Assembly: GCA_029953615.1 (NCBI GenBank)
Contig: CP124529.1
Coordinates: 4,550,493-4,614,492 of the forward strand
Length of the DNA: 64,000 nt
Reading direction: 5' to 3'
From: Pseudomonas putida
GTDB lineage: Bacteria > Pseudomonadota > Gammaproteobacteria > Pseudomonadales > Pseudomonadaceae
A program made the position numbers and the translations under genes. Shown in pieces: positions 45,760 through 55,483 of this stretch. Numbering within the stretch: position 1 is the first letter of the stretch; each line of letters starts with the position of its first letter. The notes below the pieces were generated by a model that saw only the letters and a list, made by a program, of their open reading frames with translations, was not told where the DNA came from and ran no database searches.

Positions 45760-47877
45760 ATGTCGCATTCGATTCGTGACAACCTCAAGCGCCTGCTGGC
45801 ACCTCGGCACCTGGCTTTCGTCGGCGGGCGCAGCATGGCGCGGGCGCTCAAGCGCTGCGCCGAAGGGGGCTTTGGCGGCGAGCTGTGGCTGGTCAACCCA
45901 CAGCATGCCAGCCTCGAAGGCATCCCCTGTGTAGCGCGGGTGGCCGACTTGCCCTGTGCGCCGGACGCTGTGTTCATCGCCACCAACCGCGAGCTGACCC
46001 TGCAGTGCGTTGCCGAGCTGGCCGCACGCGGCGCCGGTGGTGCCATCTGCTACGCCTCGGGCTTTGCCGAAAGCGGCGAGGAAGGCCGTGAGTTGCAGCA
46101 ACGCCTGCTCGCTGCCGCCGGCAACATGGCCTTGCTCGGCCCCAATTGCTACGGCCTGCTCGACTACCTGCACGGCGCTGCCCTGTGGCCGGTGGCCCAC
46201 GGTGGCCAGCAGGTGGAGAAGGGCGTGGCGATCCTCACCCAGAGCGGCAACTTCGCCTACAACCTGTCGATGAGCGACCGCTCGCTGCCGGTGGCCTACA
46301 TGGCCTCGGTCGGCAACCAGGCGCAACTGGGCGTGGCCGAGCTGATGGACGTGCTGCTCGACGACCCCCGGGTAACCGCCATCGGCCTGCACCTGGAAGG
46401 CCTGAAGAACGTGCCCGGTTTCGCCCGTGCCGCCTGCAGGGCATTGCAGCAGGGCACGCCGATCATTGCGCTGAAGACCGGCGTGTCGCAGATCGGCGCT
46501 GAACTGGCGCTCAGCCATACCAGCTCGCTGTCCGGCTCCGATGCCTTGTACGACAGCCTGTTCCAGCGCCTGGGGGTGATTCGCGTCAGTGGCCCGGTGA
46601 GCTTTGTTGAAACCCTCAAGGCCGCCGCCTGTGGACGCTTGCCGGTGAATGGCGAGCTGATCGCCCTGGCTTGCTCCGGTGGCGATGCCGGCTTGATCGC
46701 CGACTATGCCGAGCGCAACCAGCTGGTCCTGCCGAAGCTCGAACACGGGCAGGTGGCACAGTTGGCCGAGGTGTTGCCGGCCTATGCCAACCTGGTCAAC
46801 CCGCTGGATTTCACTACCGCCATCTGGGGTGATGCAACGGCCCTGCAACGCATGCTCGACAGCACCCTGAGCGGCGCAGCCGACGCGGCCATGCTGGTAC
46901 TGGATTACCCGGCGGCGTTCACTGGCGAACGCAAGGAATGCGACCTGTTGCTGGCGCTGTACTGCGATGCACTGGAACGCCACGGCAAGATCGGTTTCGT
47001 CACCTCGGCATTCCCCGAGCTGTTGCCCGCCTGCGCGCGCGCGCGCTTGCACGCGCGTGGCATCGCCGCCCTGCAGGGCGTGGAGGATGGCCTGGCAGCC
47101 TGGGGCCGCATCGTCGCCTACCAGCGCAACCGCCAGCGGCTGCTGGAACAGGGCGAGGCTGCGCGGGTGCCACTGTGCCCGCAGGCTCTCCCAGGCGAGA
47201 GCCGCCTGCTGGACGAGTGGCAGTCCAAGCAAGCCCTGCGCGCCTTCGGCCTGCCGGTACCGGCCGGGGTGTTGAGCACACCCGAGCGCGCCGTGGCAGA
47301 CGCCGCCCGCGTTGGCTACCCGCTGGTATTGAAGGCGGTCAGCGCGCAACTGCCGCACAAGACCGAAGCCGGTGCGGTAGCGCTGAACCTGCGCGATGCA
47401 GCCGCCCTCGAGCATGCGCTGATGCAGATGCGCCAGCGCATCGCCGTCTACGCCCCGCAGGTAGCGTTCGATCAGGTGCTGCTCGAGCCGATGGCCGAGC
47501 CGCCGCTGGCCGAACTGATCGTCGGCATCAAGCGCGAGCATGACTTCGCTCTGGCTTTGGTGATTGGTGCCGGTGGGGTGCTGGTCGAGCTGCTCAAGGA
47601 CAGCGTCAGCCTGTTGCTGCCGACCACCGACAATGCCATCCGTGCCGCACTGCTCAGCCTGCGCAGCGCCAGCCTGCTGCAAGGCTTCCGTGGCCGCCCG
47701 GCTGCCGACCTCGACGCACTGGTTGCGGCAATCCGCGCGGTGGCCGACTACGCCTGCGAAAACGCCGGGCAACTGCTGGAGCTGGATGTGAACCCATTGA
47801 TGGTCGGTGCCCACGGCACCATCGCGGTCGACGCGCTGATCCGCCTCGGCCAGGCGCAAGGAGAACGACATGAATAA
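45760..47877 (+). CDS. NDP-forming acyl-CoA synthetase
   Basis: A 705-residue single-chain acetate-CoA-ligase-like enzyme: CoA-binding domain (~1-130), succinyl-CoA-synthetase-like flavodoxin domains with phospho-His in ELALSHTSSLSG, and a C-terminal ATP-grasp domain (~490-705; ALRAFGLPVPAG, PLVLKAVSAQLPHKTEAGAV, LLELDVNPLMV). It activates a carboxylic acid to its CoA ester with ATP. It overlaps the decarboxylase start by 8 bases. The likely substrate is the acid released by the aldehyde dehydrogenase of the same operon. Confidence 0.9.
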   Translation: MSHSIRDNLKRLLAPRHLAFVGGRSMARALKRCAEGGFGGELWLVNPQHASLEGIPCVARVADLPCAPDAVFIATNRELTLQCVAELAARGAGGAICYASGFAESGEEGRELQQRLLAAAGNMALLGPNCYGLLDYLHGAALWPVAHGGQQVEKGVAILTQSGNFAYNLSMSDRSLPVAYMASVGNQAQLGVAELMDVLLDDPRVTAIGLHLEGLKNVPGFARAACRALQQGTPIIALKTGVSQIGAELALSHTSSLSGSDALYDSLFQRLGVIRVSGPVSFVETLKAAACGRLPVNGELIALACSGGDAGLIADYAERNQLVLPKLEHGQVAQLAEVLPAYANLVNPLDFTTAIWGDATALQRMLDSTLSGAADAAMLVLDYPAAFTGERKECDLLLALYCDALERHGKIGFVTSAFPELLPACARARLHARGIAALQGVEDGLAAWGRIVAYQRNRQRLLEQGEAARVPLCPQALPGESRLLDEWQSKQALRAFGLPVPAGVLSTPERAVADAARVGYPLVLKAVSAQLPHKTEAGAVALNLRDAAALEHALMQMRQRIAVYAPQVAFDQVLLEPMAEPPLAELIVGIKREHDFALALVIGAGGVLVELLKDSVSLLLPTTDNAIRAALLSLRSASLLQGFRGRPAADLDALVAAIRAVADYACENAGQLLELDVNPLMVGAHGTIAVDALIRLGQAQGERHE

Positions 47878-49477
47878 GCACACCTGGACCGCCGGCCAGG
47901 CGTTGGTGCGCCTGCTGGCCAACTACGGCGTGGAAACGGTATTCGGCATCCCCGGCGTGCACACCCTGGAGCTGTACCGCGGCCTGCCGGGCAGCGGCAT
48001 CCGCCATGTGCTGACCCGCCACGAGCAGGGCGCCGGCTTCATGGCCGACGGCTATGCCCGGATAAGCGGCAAACCGGGGGTGTGCTTCGTCATTACCGGC
48101 CCGGGCGTGACCAATGCCGCCACCGCCATCGGTCAGGCCTATGCCGACTCCATCCCGATGCTGGTGATTTCCAGCGTCAACCATACTGCCAGCCTGGGCA
48201 AGGGCTGGGGCTGCCTGCACGAGACCCAGGACCAGCGCGCCATGACCGCGCCGATTACCGCCTTTTCCGCCGTGGCCCTGCGCGGCGACGACCTGCCCGA
48301 ACTGATTGCCCGCGCCTGGGCCGTGTTCGACAGCGAACGGCCGCGCCCGGTGCACATTTCGGTGCCGCTGGACGTTCTGGCCGCGCCGGTCAGCCGTGAC
48401 TGGAGCGATGAGGTGGTGCGCCGCCCCGGCCGTGGCCAGCCGTGCCGCGACATCCTCGACCAGGCCGCCGTGAAGCTGGCCGCCGCCAAGCGCCCGATGA
48501 TCATTGCCGGTGGCGGGGCATTGCACGCGGCCGAGCAGCTGCAGCAACTGAGCACCCGGCTGGCAGCCCCACTGTTCACCAGCGTGGCCGGCAAGGGCCT
48601 GCTGCCAGCGGACGCGCCGCTGAATGCCGGCGCCAGCCTGTGCGTCGAACCCGGCTGGCAACTGATCAGCCAGGCCGATGTGGTGCTGGCAGTGGGTACC
48701 GAAATGGCTGATACCGACTTCTGGCGCGAGCGCCTGCCGATCAGCGGCGAGCTCCTGCGGGTGGACATCGACCCGCGCAAGTTCAACGACTTCTACCCAT
48801 GTGCCATTGCCCTGCATGGCGATTCCCGGCAAACCCTGGCCGGCCTGCTCGAGCACCTGCCAGCGCTGAACCGCGACCCGGCCCAGGCCAGCGAAGCAGT
48901 GGCCAACCTGCGCCAGGCCATTCGCAGCGGGCATGCGCCGCTGCAGGCCGTGCATCAGGCAATCCTCGATCGCATTGCCGCCGTGCTGCCCGACAATGCC
49001 TTCATCAGCAGCGACATGACCCAGTTGGCCTACACCGGCAACTACGCTTTCGCCAGCCGGGCGCCGCGCAGCTGGCTGCACCCCACCGGCTACGGCACCC
49101 TCGGCTACGGCCTGCCGGCCGGCATCGGCGGCATGTTCGCCAGCGACCAGCGCCCAGGCCTGGTACTGGTAGGCGATGGCGGCTTCCTCTATACCGCCCA
49201 GGAACTGGCCACGGCAGTCGAGGAACTGGAGCGACCGTTTGTCGTGCTGTTGTGGAACAATGACGCCCTCGGCCAGATCCGCGACGACATGCTCGGCCTG
49301 GACATCGAGCCGGTCGGCGTACTGCCGCGCAACCCGGATTTCATCGGCCTGGCCCGTGCCTTCGGTTGCACGGTGCGCCAGCCGCGTGACCTGGACGCGC
49401 TGCAGGCCGATCTGGCCAGCGGTTTCGCCACCCCCGGCGTCACCTTTATCGAACTCAAACACACCTGCGTCTGCTAA
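47870..49477 (+). CDS. aruI: ThDP-dependent 2-keto acid decarboxylase (AruI-like)
   Basis: A 535-residue thiamine-diphosphate enzyme of the acetolactate synthase superfamily. The ThDP-activating Glu is in LTRHEQGAGFMADGYAR, and the Mg-ThDP motif is GDGGFLYTAQEL with NNDALG. Annotation pipelines often call it acetolactate synthase, but no small subunit is present. Its neighbours (arginine-type transaminase, racemase, aldehyde dehydrogenase) fit 5-guanidino-2-oxopentanoate decarboxylase of the arginine transaminase pathway. Substrate is inferred from context. Confidence 0.75.
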   Translation: MNKHTWTAGQALVRLLANYGVETVFGIPGVHTLELYRGLPGSGIRHVLTRHEQGAGFMADGYARISGKPGVCFVITGPGVTNAATAIGQAYADSIPMLVISSVNHTASLGKGWGCLHETQDQRAMTAPITAFSAVALRGDDLPELIARAWAVFDSERPRPVHISVPLDVLAAPVSRDWSDEVVRRPGRGQPCRDILDQAAVKLAAAKRPMIIAGGGALHAAEQLQQLSTRLAAPLFTSVAGKGLLPADAPLNAGASLCVEPGWQLISQADVVLAVGTEMADTDFWRERLPISGELLRVDIDPRKFNDFYPCAIALHGDSRQTLAGLLEHLPALNRDPAQASEAVANLRQAIRSGHAPLQAVHQAILDRIAAVLPDNAFISSDMTQLAYTGNYAFASRAPRSWLHPTGYGTLGYGLPAGIGGMFASDQRPGLVLVGDGGFLYTAQELATAVEELERPFVVLLWNNDALGQIRDDMLGLDIEPVGVLPRNPDFIGLARAFGCTVRQPRDLDALQADLASGFATPGVTFIELKHTCVC

Positions 49478-49514
49478 GCCGCAGACACCACGAACAACAA
49501 CAAGAGAAATCACC

Positions 49515-50744
49515 ATGCCATTTCGCCGTACCCTCCTGGCTGCATCCCTCGCTCTGCTGATCACCGGCCAGGCCCCGCTGTACGCCGCACCGCCCCTGTC
49601 GATGGACAACGGCACCACGGCCCTGACCGTGCAGAACAGCAACGCCTGGGTCGAAATCAGCGCCGGCGCCCTGCAACACAACATCCGTACCTTGCAGGCC
49701 GAGCTGGGCGGCAAGTCCAAGCTGTGCGCGGTGCTCAAGGCCGACGCCTATGGCCACGGTATCGGCCTGGTCATGCCGTCGATCATCGCCCAGGGCGTGC
49801 CCTGCGTGGCGGTGGCCAGCAACGAGGAGGCGCGCGTGGTCCGCGCCAGCGGCTTCACCGGGCAACTGGTGCGGGTACGTCTGGCCAACGTCAGCGAAGT
49901 AGAAGATGCCCTGCAGTACGACATGGAAGAGCTGGTCGGCAGCGCCGAGTTCGCCCGCCAGCTCGATGCCATCGCCGAACGCCACGGCAAGACCCTGCGC
50001 ATTCATTTGGCGCTCAACTCCAGTGGCATGAGCCGCAACGGCGTGGAAATGACCACCTGGTCCGGCCGGGGTGAGGCGCTGCAGGTCACCGACCAGAAGC
50101 ACCTCAAGCTGGTCGCGCTGATGACCCACTTCGCCGTGGAAGACAAGGACGATGTGCGCAAAGGCCTGGTAGCGTTCAACGAGCAGACCGACTGGCTGAT
50201 CAAGCACGCGAAACTTGATCGCAGCAAGCTCACCCTGCACGCCGCCAACTCCTTCGCTACGCTGGAAGTGCCGGAAGCGCGCCTGGACATGGTGCGCACC
50301 GGCGGCGCGCTGTTCGGCGACACCGTGCCGACGCATACCGAATACCAACGTGTCATGCAGTTCAAGTCGCACGTGGCTGCGGTGCATAGCTACCCGGCAG
50401 GCAACACCGTCGGCTATGACCGCACCTTCACCCTGGCGCGTGATTCGCGCCTGGCCAACATCACCGTGGGTTACTCCGATGGTTACCGCCGGGTGTTCAC
50501 CAACAAGGGCCATGTGCTGATCAACGGCCACCGAGTGCCAGTGGTGGGCAAGGTGTCGATGAACACCTTGATGGTCGATGTCACCGATTTCCCCGATGTG
50601 AAGGGGGGCAACGAAGTGGTGCTGTTCGGCAAGCAGGCCGGGGGGGAGATCACCCAGGCCGAGATAGAAGAAATCAACGGCGCGTTGCTCGCCGACCTCT
50701 ACACCGTATGGGGCAGTTCCAACCCGAAGATTCTCGTCGACTGA
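49515..50744 (+). CDS. alr: Periplasmic broad-specificity amino-acid racemase
   Basis: A 409-residue PLP racemase of the alanine racemase fold with a signal peptide (LLAASLALLITGQAPLYA). The PLP Lys is in LCAVLKADAYGHG, and the second-base Tyr region is SYPAGNTVGYDRTF. Exported racemases of this type in P. putida act on Lys, Arg and other non-aromatic amino acids (family knowledge). It begins 38 bases after the decarboxylase, linking D/L interconversion outside the cytoplasm to catabolism of the same amino acid. Confidence 0.88.
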   Translation: MPFRRTLLAASLALLITGQAPLYAAPPLSMDNGTTALTVQNSNAWVEISAGALQHNIRTLQAELGGKSKLCAVLKADAYGHGIGLVMPSIIAQGVPCVAVASNEEARVVRASGFTGQLVRVRLANVSEVEDALQYDMEELVGSAEFARQLDAIAERHGKTLRIHLALNSSGMSRNGVEMTTWSGRGEALQVTDQKHLKLVALMTHFAVEDKDDVRKGLVAFNEQTDWLIKHAKLDRSKLTLHAANSFATLEVPEARLDMVRTGGALFGDTVPTHTEYQRVMQFKSHVAAVHSYPAGNTVGYDRTFTLARDSRLANITVGYSDGYRRVFTNKGHVLINGHRVPVVGKVSMNTLMVDVTDFPDVKGGNEVVLFGKQAGGEITQAEIEEINGALLADLYTVWGSSNPKILVD

Positions 50745-50767
50745 AACCGCCATGAAGGGAGATTGCC

Positions 50768-51958
50768 ATGCGCTACGCCAAGCTCACTCAACGCATCGCC
50801 GGCGACGGGGCTGCCGCCTGGGACATCCACTACCGCGCCCTGGCGCTGCAGGCCGAGGGCAAGGATATCCTGCTGCTGTCGGTGGGTGACCCGGACTTCG
50901 ACACCCCCGCGCCGATCGTCGAGGCGGCCATCGACAGCCTGCTTGCCGGCCATACCCATTACGCCGATGTGCGCGGCAAGCTGGCGCTGCGCCAGGCAAT
51001 CGCCAATCGCCACTTCCAGCGTAGCGGCCAGGCCGTCGATGCCGACCAGGTGACGGTGCTGGCGGGGGCCCAGTGTGCGCTGTACTGCGTGGCCCAGTGC
51101 GTGCTCGACCCGGGTGACGAGGTGATTGTCGCCGAGCCCATGTACGTTACCTACGAGGCGGTGTTCGGGGCCTGTGGCGCCAAGGTGGTGCCAGTGCCGG
51201 TCAAGCCGGAGAACGGCTTTCGGGTGTGCCCGCGTGACGTGGCTGCGCGCATCACCCCGCGTACCCGCGCCTTGGCCCTGAACAGCCCGCACAACCCCTC
51301 GGGGGCGAGCCTGCCGCGCGCTACCTGGGAGGCGCTGGCCGAACTGTGCATCGCCCACGATCTGTGGCTGATCTCCGACGAGGTGTACAGCGAGCTGCTG
51401 TACGACGGCGAGCATGTCAGCCCTGGCAGCCTGCCGGGCATGGCCGAGCGCACCGCCACCCTCAACAGCCTGTCGAAGTCGCATGCCATGACCGGGTGGC
51501 GGGTGGGCTGGGTAGTAGGTTCGACCGAGCTGGCCGCCCACCTGGAAAACCTCGCCTTGTGCATGCTGTACGGTTCGCCGGACTTCATCCAGGATGCCGC
51601 CGTGGTGGCGCTGGAGCAGCAACTGCCGGAACTGGATGTTATGCGCGAAGCCTATCGTCAGCGTCGCGACCTGGTGTGCGAGCAGTTGGCCGACTGCCCG
51701 GGCATCAAGGTGCTCAAGCCCGATGGCGGTATGTTCGTGATGGTCGATATCCGTGAGACCGGCGTATCTGCCCAGACCTTTGCGGACTACCTGTTGGACA
51801 GCCAGGGCGTGTCGGTGCTTGCCGGCGAAGCGTTCGGCCCCAGCGCTGCCGGGCATATCCGCCTGGGCCTGGTGCTGGGCAATGCGGAGCTGATCGATGC
51901 CTGCCGACGCATCGCCTGCTGTGCCGACGAACTGAAACGGGACTACGGCCATGCGTGA
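50768..51958 (+). CDS. aruH: Class I aminotransferase (AruH-like arginine:pyruvate transaminase)
   Basis: A 396-residue fold-type I aminotransferase. Motifs are LNSPHNPSGASLPR, LISDEVYSELLYDG and the PLP Lys in LNSLSKSHAMTGWRVGW. With the AruI-like decarboxylase it fits the arginine transaminase pathway: arginine to 2-keto-arginine, then to 4-guanidinobutyraldehyde. The assignment depends on that pairing; lysine or another basic amino acid is possible. Its end overlaps the aldehyde dehydrogenase by 8 bases. Confidence 0.78.
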   Translation: MRYAKLTQRIAGDGAAAWDIHYRALALQAEGKDILLLSVGDPDFDTPAPIVEAAIDSLLAGHTHYADVRGKLALRQAIANRHFQRSGQAVDADQVTVLAGAQCALYCVAQCVLDPGDEVIVAEPMYVTYEAVFGACGAKVVPVPVKPENGFRVCPRDVAARITPRTRALALNSPHNPSGASLPRATWEALAELCIAHDLWLISDEVYSELLYDGEHVSPGSLPGMAERTATLNSLSKSHAMTGWRVGWVVGSTELAAHLENLALCMLYGSPDFIQDAAVVALEQQLPELDVMREAYRQRRDLVCEQLADCPGIKVLKPDGGMFVMVDIRETGVSAQTFADYLLDSQGVSVLAGEAFGPSAAGHIRLGLVLGNAELIDACRRIACCADELKRDYGHA

Positions 51959-53363
51959 GTATGCGCGGCTGTACATCGACGGCGCCTGGCAGGTGCCGAG
52001 CGGGCAGGGCATGGCCGAGGTGATCGATCCGGCCACCGAACAGGCCATCGGCCGGGTGCCGCTGGGCGCCGAGGCCGATGTCGAACGGGCGGTGATGGCT
52101 GCGCGGCGGGCCTTCGATGGCTGGTCGCGCACACCGTCCAGCGTACGCGCCGGGTACATAACGGCGCTGGCTGCACAGCTGAAGCGCCGCGCGGCGGAAA
52201 TGGCCTCGCTCATCACCGACGAGCTGGGCATGCCGGTGCAGTGGTGCCAGGCGGTACAGGTCGAGGGCCCGATCGCCGGGCTGGAGCAGTACGCCGAACT
52301 GGCCGGGCTGATGGAGCAGGTGCGCGAAGTCGGCAACTCGCTGGTGTACCGCGAGGCCGTTGGCGTGTGCGCCTTCATCAACCCGTGGAACTACCCGCTG
52401 CACCAGATGATCGGCAAGCTGGCGCCGGCCCTGGCCGCCGGCTGCACGGTGGTGGTCAAGCCCAGCCAGGAAACGCCGCTGCATGCCTTCATGCTGGCCG
52501 AGATGATCGAGGCCATCGGCTTGCCGGCCGGGGTGTTCAACCTGGTCAGCGGGCCGGGGGCCAAGGTGGGTGAGGCCCTGGCCCGGCACCCGCAGGTGGA
52601 CATGGTGTCGTTCACCGGCTCCACCGGTGCCGGGGTGCGCGTGGCCCAGGCGGCCGCGCCTACGGTGAAACGGGTGTGCCTGGAGCTGGGTGGCAAATCA
52701 CCCCTGCTGATCACTGCCGACGCCGACCTGCACGCGGCGGTGCGCCATGGGGTGCAGGATGTGATGGTTAATTCGGGGCAGACCTGCACGGCCCTGACCC
52801 GCATGCTGCTGCCGGCCAGCCGCTACGCCGAGGCGCTGGAGATCGCCGAGGCCGAGACCCGCGCGCTGGTCATGGGCGACCCGCGTGACCCTGCCAGCTT
52901 CCTCGGGCCGATGTGTTCGGCAGGCCAGCGGCGCACCGTGCTCGACTACATTCGCCTGGGGCAGGAGGAGGGCGCGCGCCTGCTGTGCGGCGGTGATGCA
53001 GCCGGCTTCGAACGCGGCTTCTATGTGGCGCCGACGTTGTTCGCCGATGTCGACAACCGCATGCGCATCGCCCAGGAGGAAATCTTCGGCCCGGTGCTGT
53101 GCCTGATCCCTTATGCCGACGAGGCCCAGGCGCTGGCCCTGGCCAACGATTCGCCGTTCGGCCTGTCCAGCGCGGTGTGGGCCGGCAGCCGCGAGCACGG
53201 CCTGGCCCTGGCACGGCAGATACGCGCCGGGCAGTGCTTCATCAACGGTGGCGGGTTCAACTACCAGGCACCGTTCGGTGGCTACAAGCAGTCGGGCAAC
53301 GGGCGCGAGTGGGGCGAGGAGGGGCTGGCGGAGTTCGTCGAGGTGAAAGCGGTGCAGTGCTGA
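51951..53363 (+). CDS. NAD(P)-dependent aldehyde dehydrogenase
   Basis: A 470-residue ALDH. The catalytic Glu is in CLELGGKSPLL and the Cys in NSGQTCTALTRML. NPWNYPLHQMIGKLAPALAAG and FGGYKQSGNGREWGEEG are family motifs. In this operon it probably oxidises the aldehyde made by the keto-acid decarboxylase (for example 4-guanidinobutyraldehyde to 4-guanidinobutyrate). The ATG at 51951 overlaps the aminotransferase end. Confidence 0.88.
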   Translation: MREYARLYIDGAWQVPSGQGMAEVIDPATEQAIGRVPLGAEADVERAVMAARRAFDGWSRTPSSVRAGYITALAAQLKRRAAEMASLITDELGMPVQWCQAVQVEGPIAGLEQYAELAGLMEQVREVGNSLVYREAVGVCAFINPWNYPLHQMIGKLAPALAAGCTVVVKPSQETPLHAFMLAEMIEAIGLPAGVFNLVSGPGAKVGEALARHPQVDMVSFTGSTGAGVRVAQAAAPTVKRVCLELGGKSPLLITADADLHAAVRHGVQDVMVNSGQTCTALTRMLLPASRYAEALEIAEAETRALVMGDPRDPASFLGPMCSAGQRRTVLDYIRLGQEEGARLLCGGDAAGFERGFYVAPTLFADVDNRMRIAQEEIFGPVLCLIPYADEAQALALANDSPFGLSSAVWAGSREHGLALARQIRAGQCFINGGGFNYQAPFGGYKQSGNGREWGEEGLAEFVEVKAVQC

Positions 53364-53406
53364 GCCACAGCTGGAAGACAACCTGTTTTGTGTGAGGAGA
53401 AAGTTT

Positions 53407-54108
53407 GTGAATGTACTGATCGTCCACGCTCACCCCGAGCCGCAATCGTTCACTGCTGCCCTGCGTGACCAGGCCGTGGAAACCTTCCGCGCCCAGGGCC
53501 ACCAGGTGCAGGTCAGCGACCTGTACGCCATGGGCTGGAACCCGGTGGCCAGTGCCGATGATTTCAGCCAGCGCGAGAACCCCGAATACCTGGTGTATGC
53601 CCTGGAGCAGCGCCAGGGGGTCAAGCGCGGCGCCATTGCCGCGGACATCCAGCAAGAGCTGGACAAGCTGCTGTGGGCCGACTTGCTGGTGCTGAACTTC
53701 CCGATCTTCTGGTTCTCGGCGCCGGCCATGCTCAAGGGCTGGATCGACCGGGTGCTGGTGTCGGGGGTGTGCTATGGCGGCAAGCGCTTCTACGACCAGG
53801 GCGGGTTGGCGGGCAAGAAAGCGCTGGTGACCGTGACCCTGGGCGGGCGCGAGCACATGTTTGGCGACGGGGCGATTCATGGGCCGCTGGAGGACATGCT
53901 GCGGCCGATTTTGCGCGGCACGCTGGCCTATGTCGGCTTCGAGGTGCTGCCGCCGTTCGTGGCCTGGCATGTGCCATATATCAGCGACGAGGCGCGGCAG
54001 GCGTTTTTGCAGCAGTACCGGCAGCGCCTGGAGCAGCTTTCGGACGATCAGCCGCTGGTATTCCCGCGCCTTGAGCAGTTCGACGAGGCACTGTACCCAC
54101 TGGCGTGA
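53407..54108 (+). CDS. NAD(P)H:quinone oxidoreductase, flavodoxin-like (KefF/MdaB family)
   Basis: A 233-residue flavodoxin-like reductase: VLIVHAHPEPQSFTAAL (flavin phosphate loop), LNFPIFWFSAPAMLKGWIDRV and a GGREHMFGDGAIHG loop. The start is GTG at 53407, which has GGAGAAAG 4-10 bases before it; an upstream GTG is less likely. Last gene of the operon, 43 bases after the aldehyde dehydrogenase. It may recycle NAD(P)H or detoxify; its tie to the pathway is not clear. Confidence 0.82.
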   Translation: MNVLIVHAHPEPQSFTAALRDQAVETFRAQGHQVQVSDLYAMGWNPVASADDFSQRENPEYLVYALEQRQGVKRGAIAADIQQELDKLLWADLLVLNFPIFWFSAPAMLKGWIDRVLVSGVCYGGKRFYDQGGLAGKKALVTVTLGGREHMFGDGAIHGPLEDMLRPILRGTLAYVGFEVLPPFVAWHVPYISDEARQAFLQQYRQRLEQLSDDQPLVFPRLEQFDEALYPLA

Positions 54109-54111
54109 TTG

Positions 54112-54218
54112 CCTGTACTGGCCTCATCGCCGGCAAGCCAGCTCCCACAGGGAAAATCACAGGGCTTCAGGACTGTGGAGAACCTGTGGGAGCTGGCTTG
54201 CCGGCGATTGGGCCTGTG
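54112..54218. repeat. REP pair, variant (CGCCGGCAAGCCAGCTCCCAC type)
   Basis: Arms at 54112-54151 and 54183-54218 share CTCCCACAGG with class 1 but carry GCCGGCAAGCCAGC in place of GCGGGCTTGCCCGC. It follows the last gene of the racemase operon. Confidence 0.8.
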
Positions 54219-54265
54219 GCCTTGATACAAATTTCACCTGCCAAAAAACGACCACCCACACATTC

Positions 54266-54279
54266 GGGGTATGTTCCCC
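54266..54279. promoter_or_regulatory. Inverted repeat GGGG-N6-CCCC upstream of the putrescine-binding gene
   Basis: GGGGTATGTTCCCC lies 66 bases before the binding-protein start, in an otherwise AT-richer promoter gap. It may be an operator of the LuxR regulator at the end of this operon. Role is inferred from position only. Confidence 0.35.
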
Positions 54280-54344
54280 TTCGGCAAATCCCTCGATAGT
54301 GCCCCCATCGGCTCGATCCCGAGCACTCACACGATGGAGTTGCC

Positions 54345-55448
54345 ATGCGCAAGGTACTGAAGGTGATTGGCGGTCTGCTGCTGGCGTCTGGCGCCAGCCT
54401 GGCCCAGGCGGCAGAGGTGGACAGCGGTAACACGTTGCGGTTGTACAACTGGACCGATTACATCGGCGAAACCACCCTGGCCGACTTCGAGAAGGCCACC
54501 GGCATCAAGGTCATCTACGACACTTTCGACGGCTACGAAACGGTACAGACCAAACTGCTCACCGGCCGCTCCGGCTACGACCTGGTGATGCTCAACGCTT
54601 CCCTGGTACCCCCGCTGATCAGCGCCGGGGTGTTCCAGGCGCTGGACAAGCAGCAATTGCCCAGCTGGCATAACCTCGACCAGCAGGTGGTGAACAACCT
54701 GCAAGGTTACGACCCCGGCCTGAAATACTCGGCGCCCTACACCTGGGGCAGCTCGGGGGTGACCTACAACGTCGACAAGATCACCGCACGCATGCCCGAC
54801 GCCCCCATCGGCTCGCTGGCCATGCTGTTCGACCCCAGGATCGTCTCGCGCTTCGCCGACTGCGGCGTCACCCTGATGGACGCACCGACCGAAGTCATCC
54901 CGCTGGCCTTGCAGTACCTGGGCAAGGACCCCCGCAGCGCATCGCCGGCCGACCTCAAGGCGGCCGAACAACTGCTGCTAGGCATTCGCCCGTACATTCG
55001 CAAGTTCGACTCGGTCAACTACCTCACCAGCCTGCCCAATGGCGATGTCTGCCTGGCCCTGACCTGGTCCGGTGACTACGCCACCGCCCAGGCCCGCGCG
55101 GTGGAAGCGAAAAAGGACATCAAGCTGTCGTTCTTCATCCCCCAGGAAGGCTCGCTGATCTGGTTCGACAATCTGTACATCCCCAAGGATGCGCCGCACG
55201 CGGCCAACGCCCACCGCTTCATCGAGTTCCTGCTGCAGCCGCAGACCATGGCCAAGGTCACCGACTACATCCACTACGCCAACAGTAACGCCGCCGCCAC
55301 TGCGCTGGTGCGGGACGAGATCCGCCAGGACCCGGCCATCTACCCCGACGCGCAAACCCGCGAGCGCCTGTTCGCGCAGAAAACCCAGAGCCCGAAGGAC
55401 ATGCGCGCCATCACCCGGGTATGGAGCACGGTCAAGACCGGTTTCTGA
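54345..55448 (+). CDS. Putrescine/polyamine-type periplasmic binding protein
   Basis: A 367-residue PotF/SpuD-like protein with a signal peptide (IGGLLLASGASLAQA) and the family start LRLYNWTDYIGETTLADFE. Other features are GYDLVMLNASLVP, APYTWGSSGVTYN and IWFDNLYIPKDAPHAANAHRFIEFLL. No ABC permease or ATPase is nearby. It is joined to a class III aminotransferase, which suggests binding of putrescine or a similar amine that the enzyme then uses. Confidence 0.88.
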   Translation: MRKVLKVIGGLLLASGASLAQAAEVDSGNTLRLYNWTDYIGETTLADFEKATGIKVIYDTFDGYETVQTKLLTGRSGYDLVMLNASLVPPLISAGVFQALDKQQLPSWHNLDQQVVNNLQGYDPGLKYSAPYTWGSSGVTYNVDKITARMPDAPIGSLAMLFDPRIVSRFADCGVTLMDAPTEVIPLALQYLGKDPRSASPADLKAAEQLLLGIRPYIRKFDSVNYLTSLPNGDVCLALTWSGDYATAQARAVEAKKDIKLSFFIPQEGSLIWFDNLYIPKDAPHAANAHRFIEFLLQPQTMAKVTDYIHYANSNAAATALVRDEIRQDPAIYPDAQTRERLFAQKTQSPKDMRAITRVWSTVKTGF

Positions 55449-55483
55449 ACACTGCCCAACGATCACTGCCAAGGAGCTGCCCC

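Noticed and set aside
47870..49477. Acetolactate synthase large subunit
   Set aside because: No regulatory small subunit or ilv genes are nearby, and the neighbours point to keto-acid decarboxylation in amino-acid breakdown.
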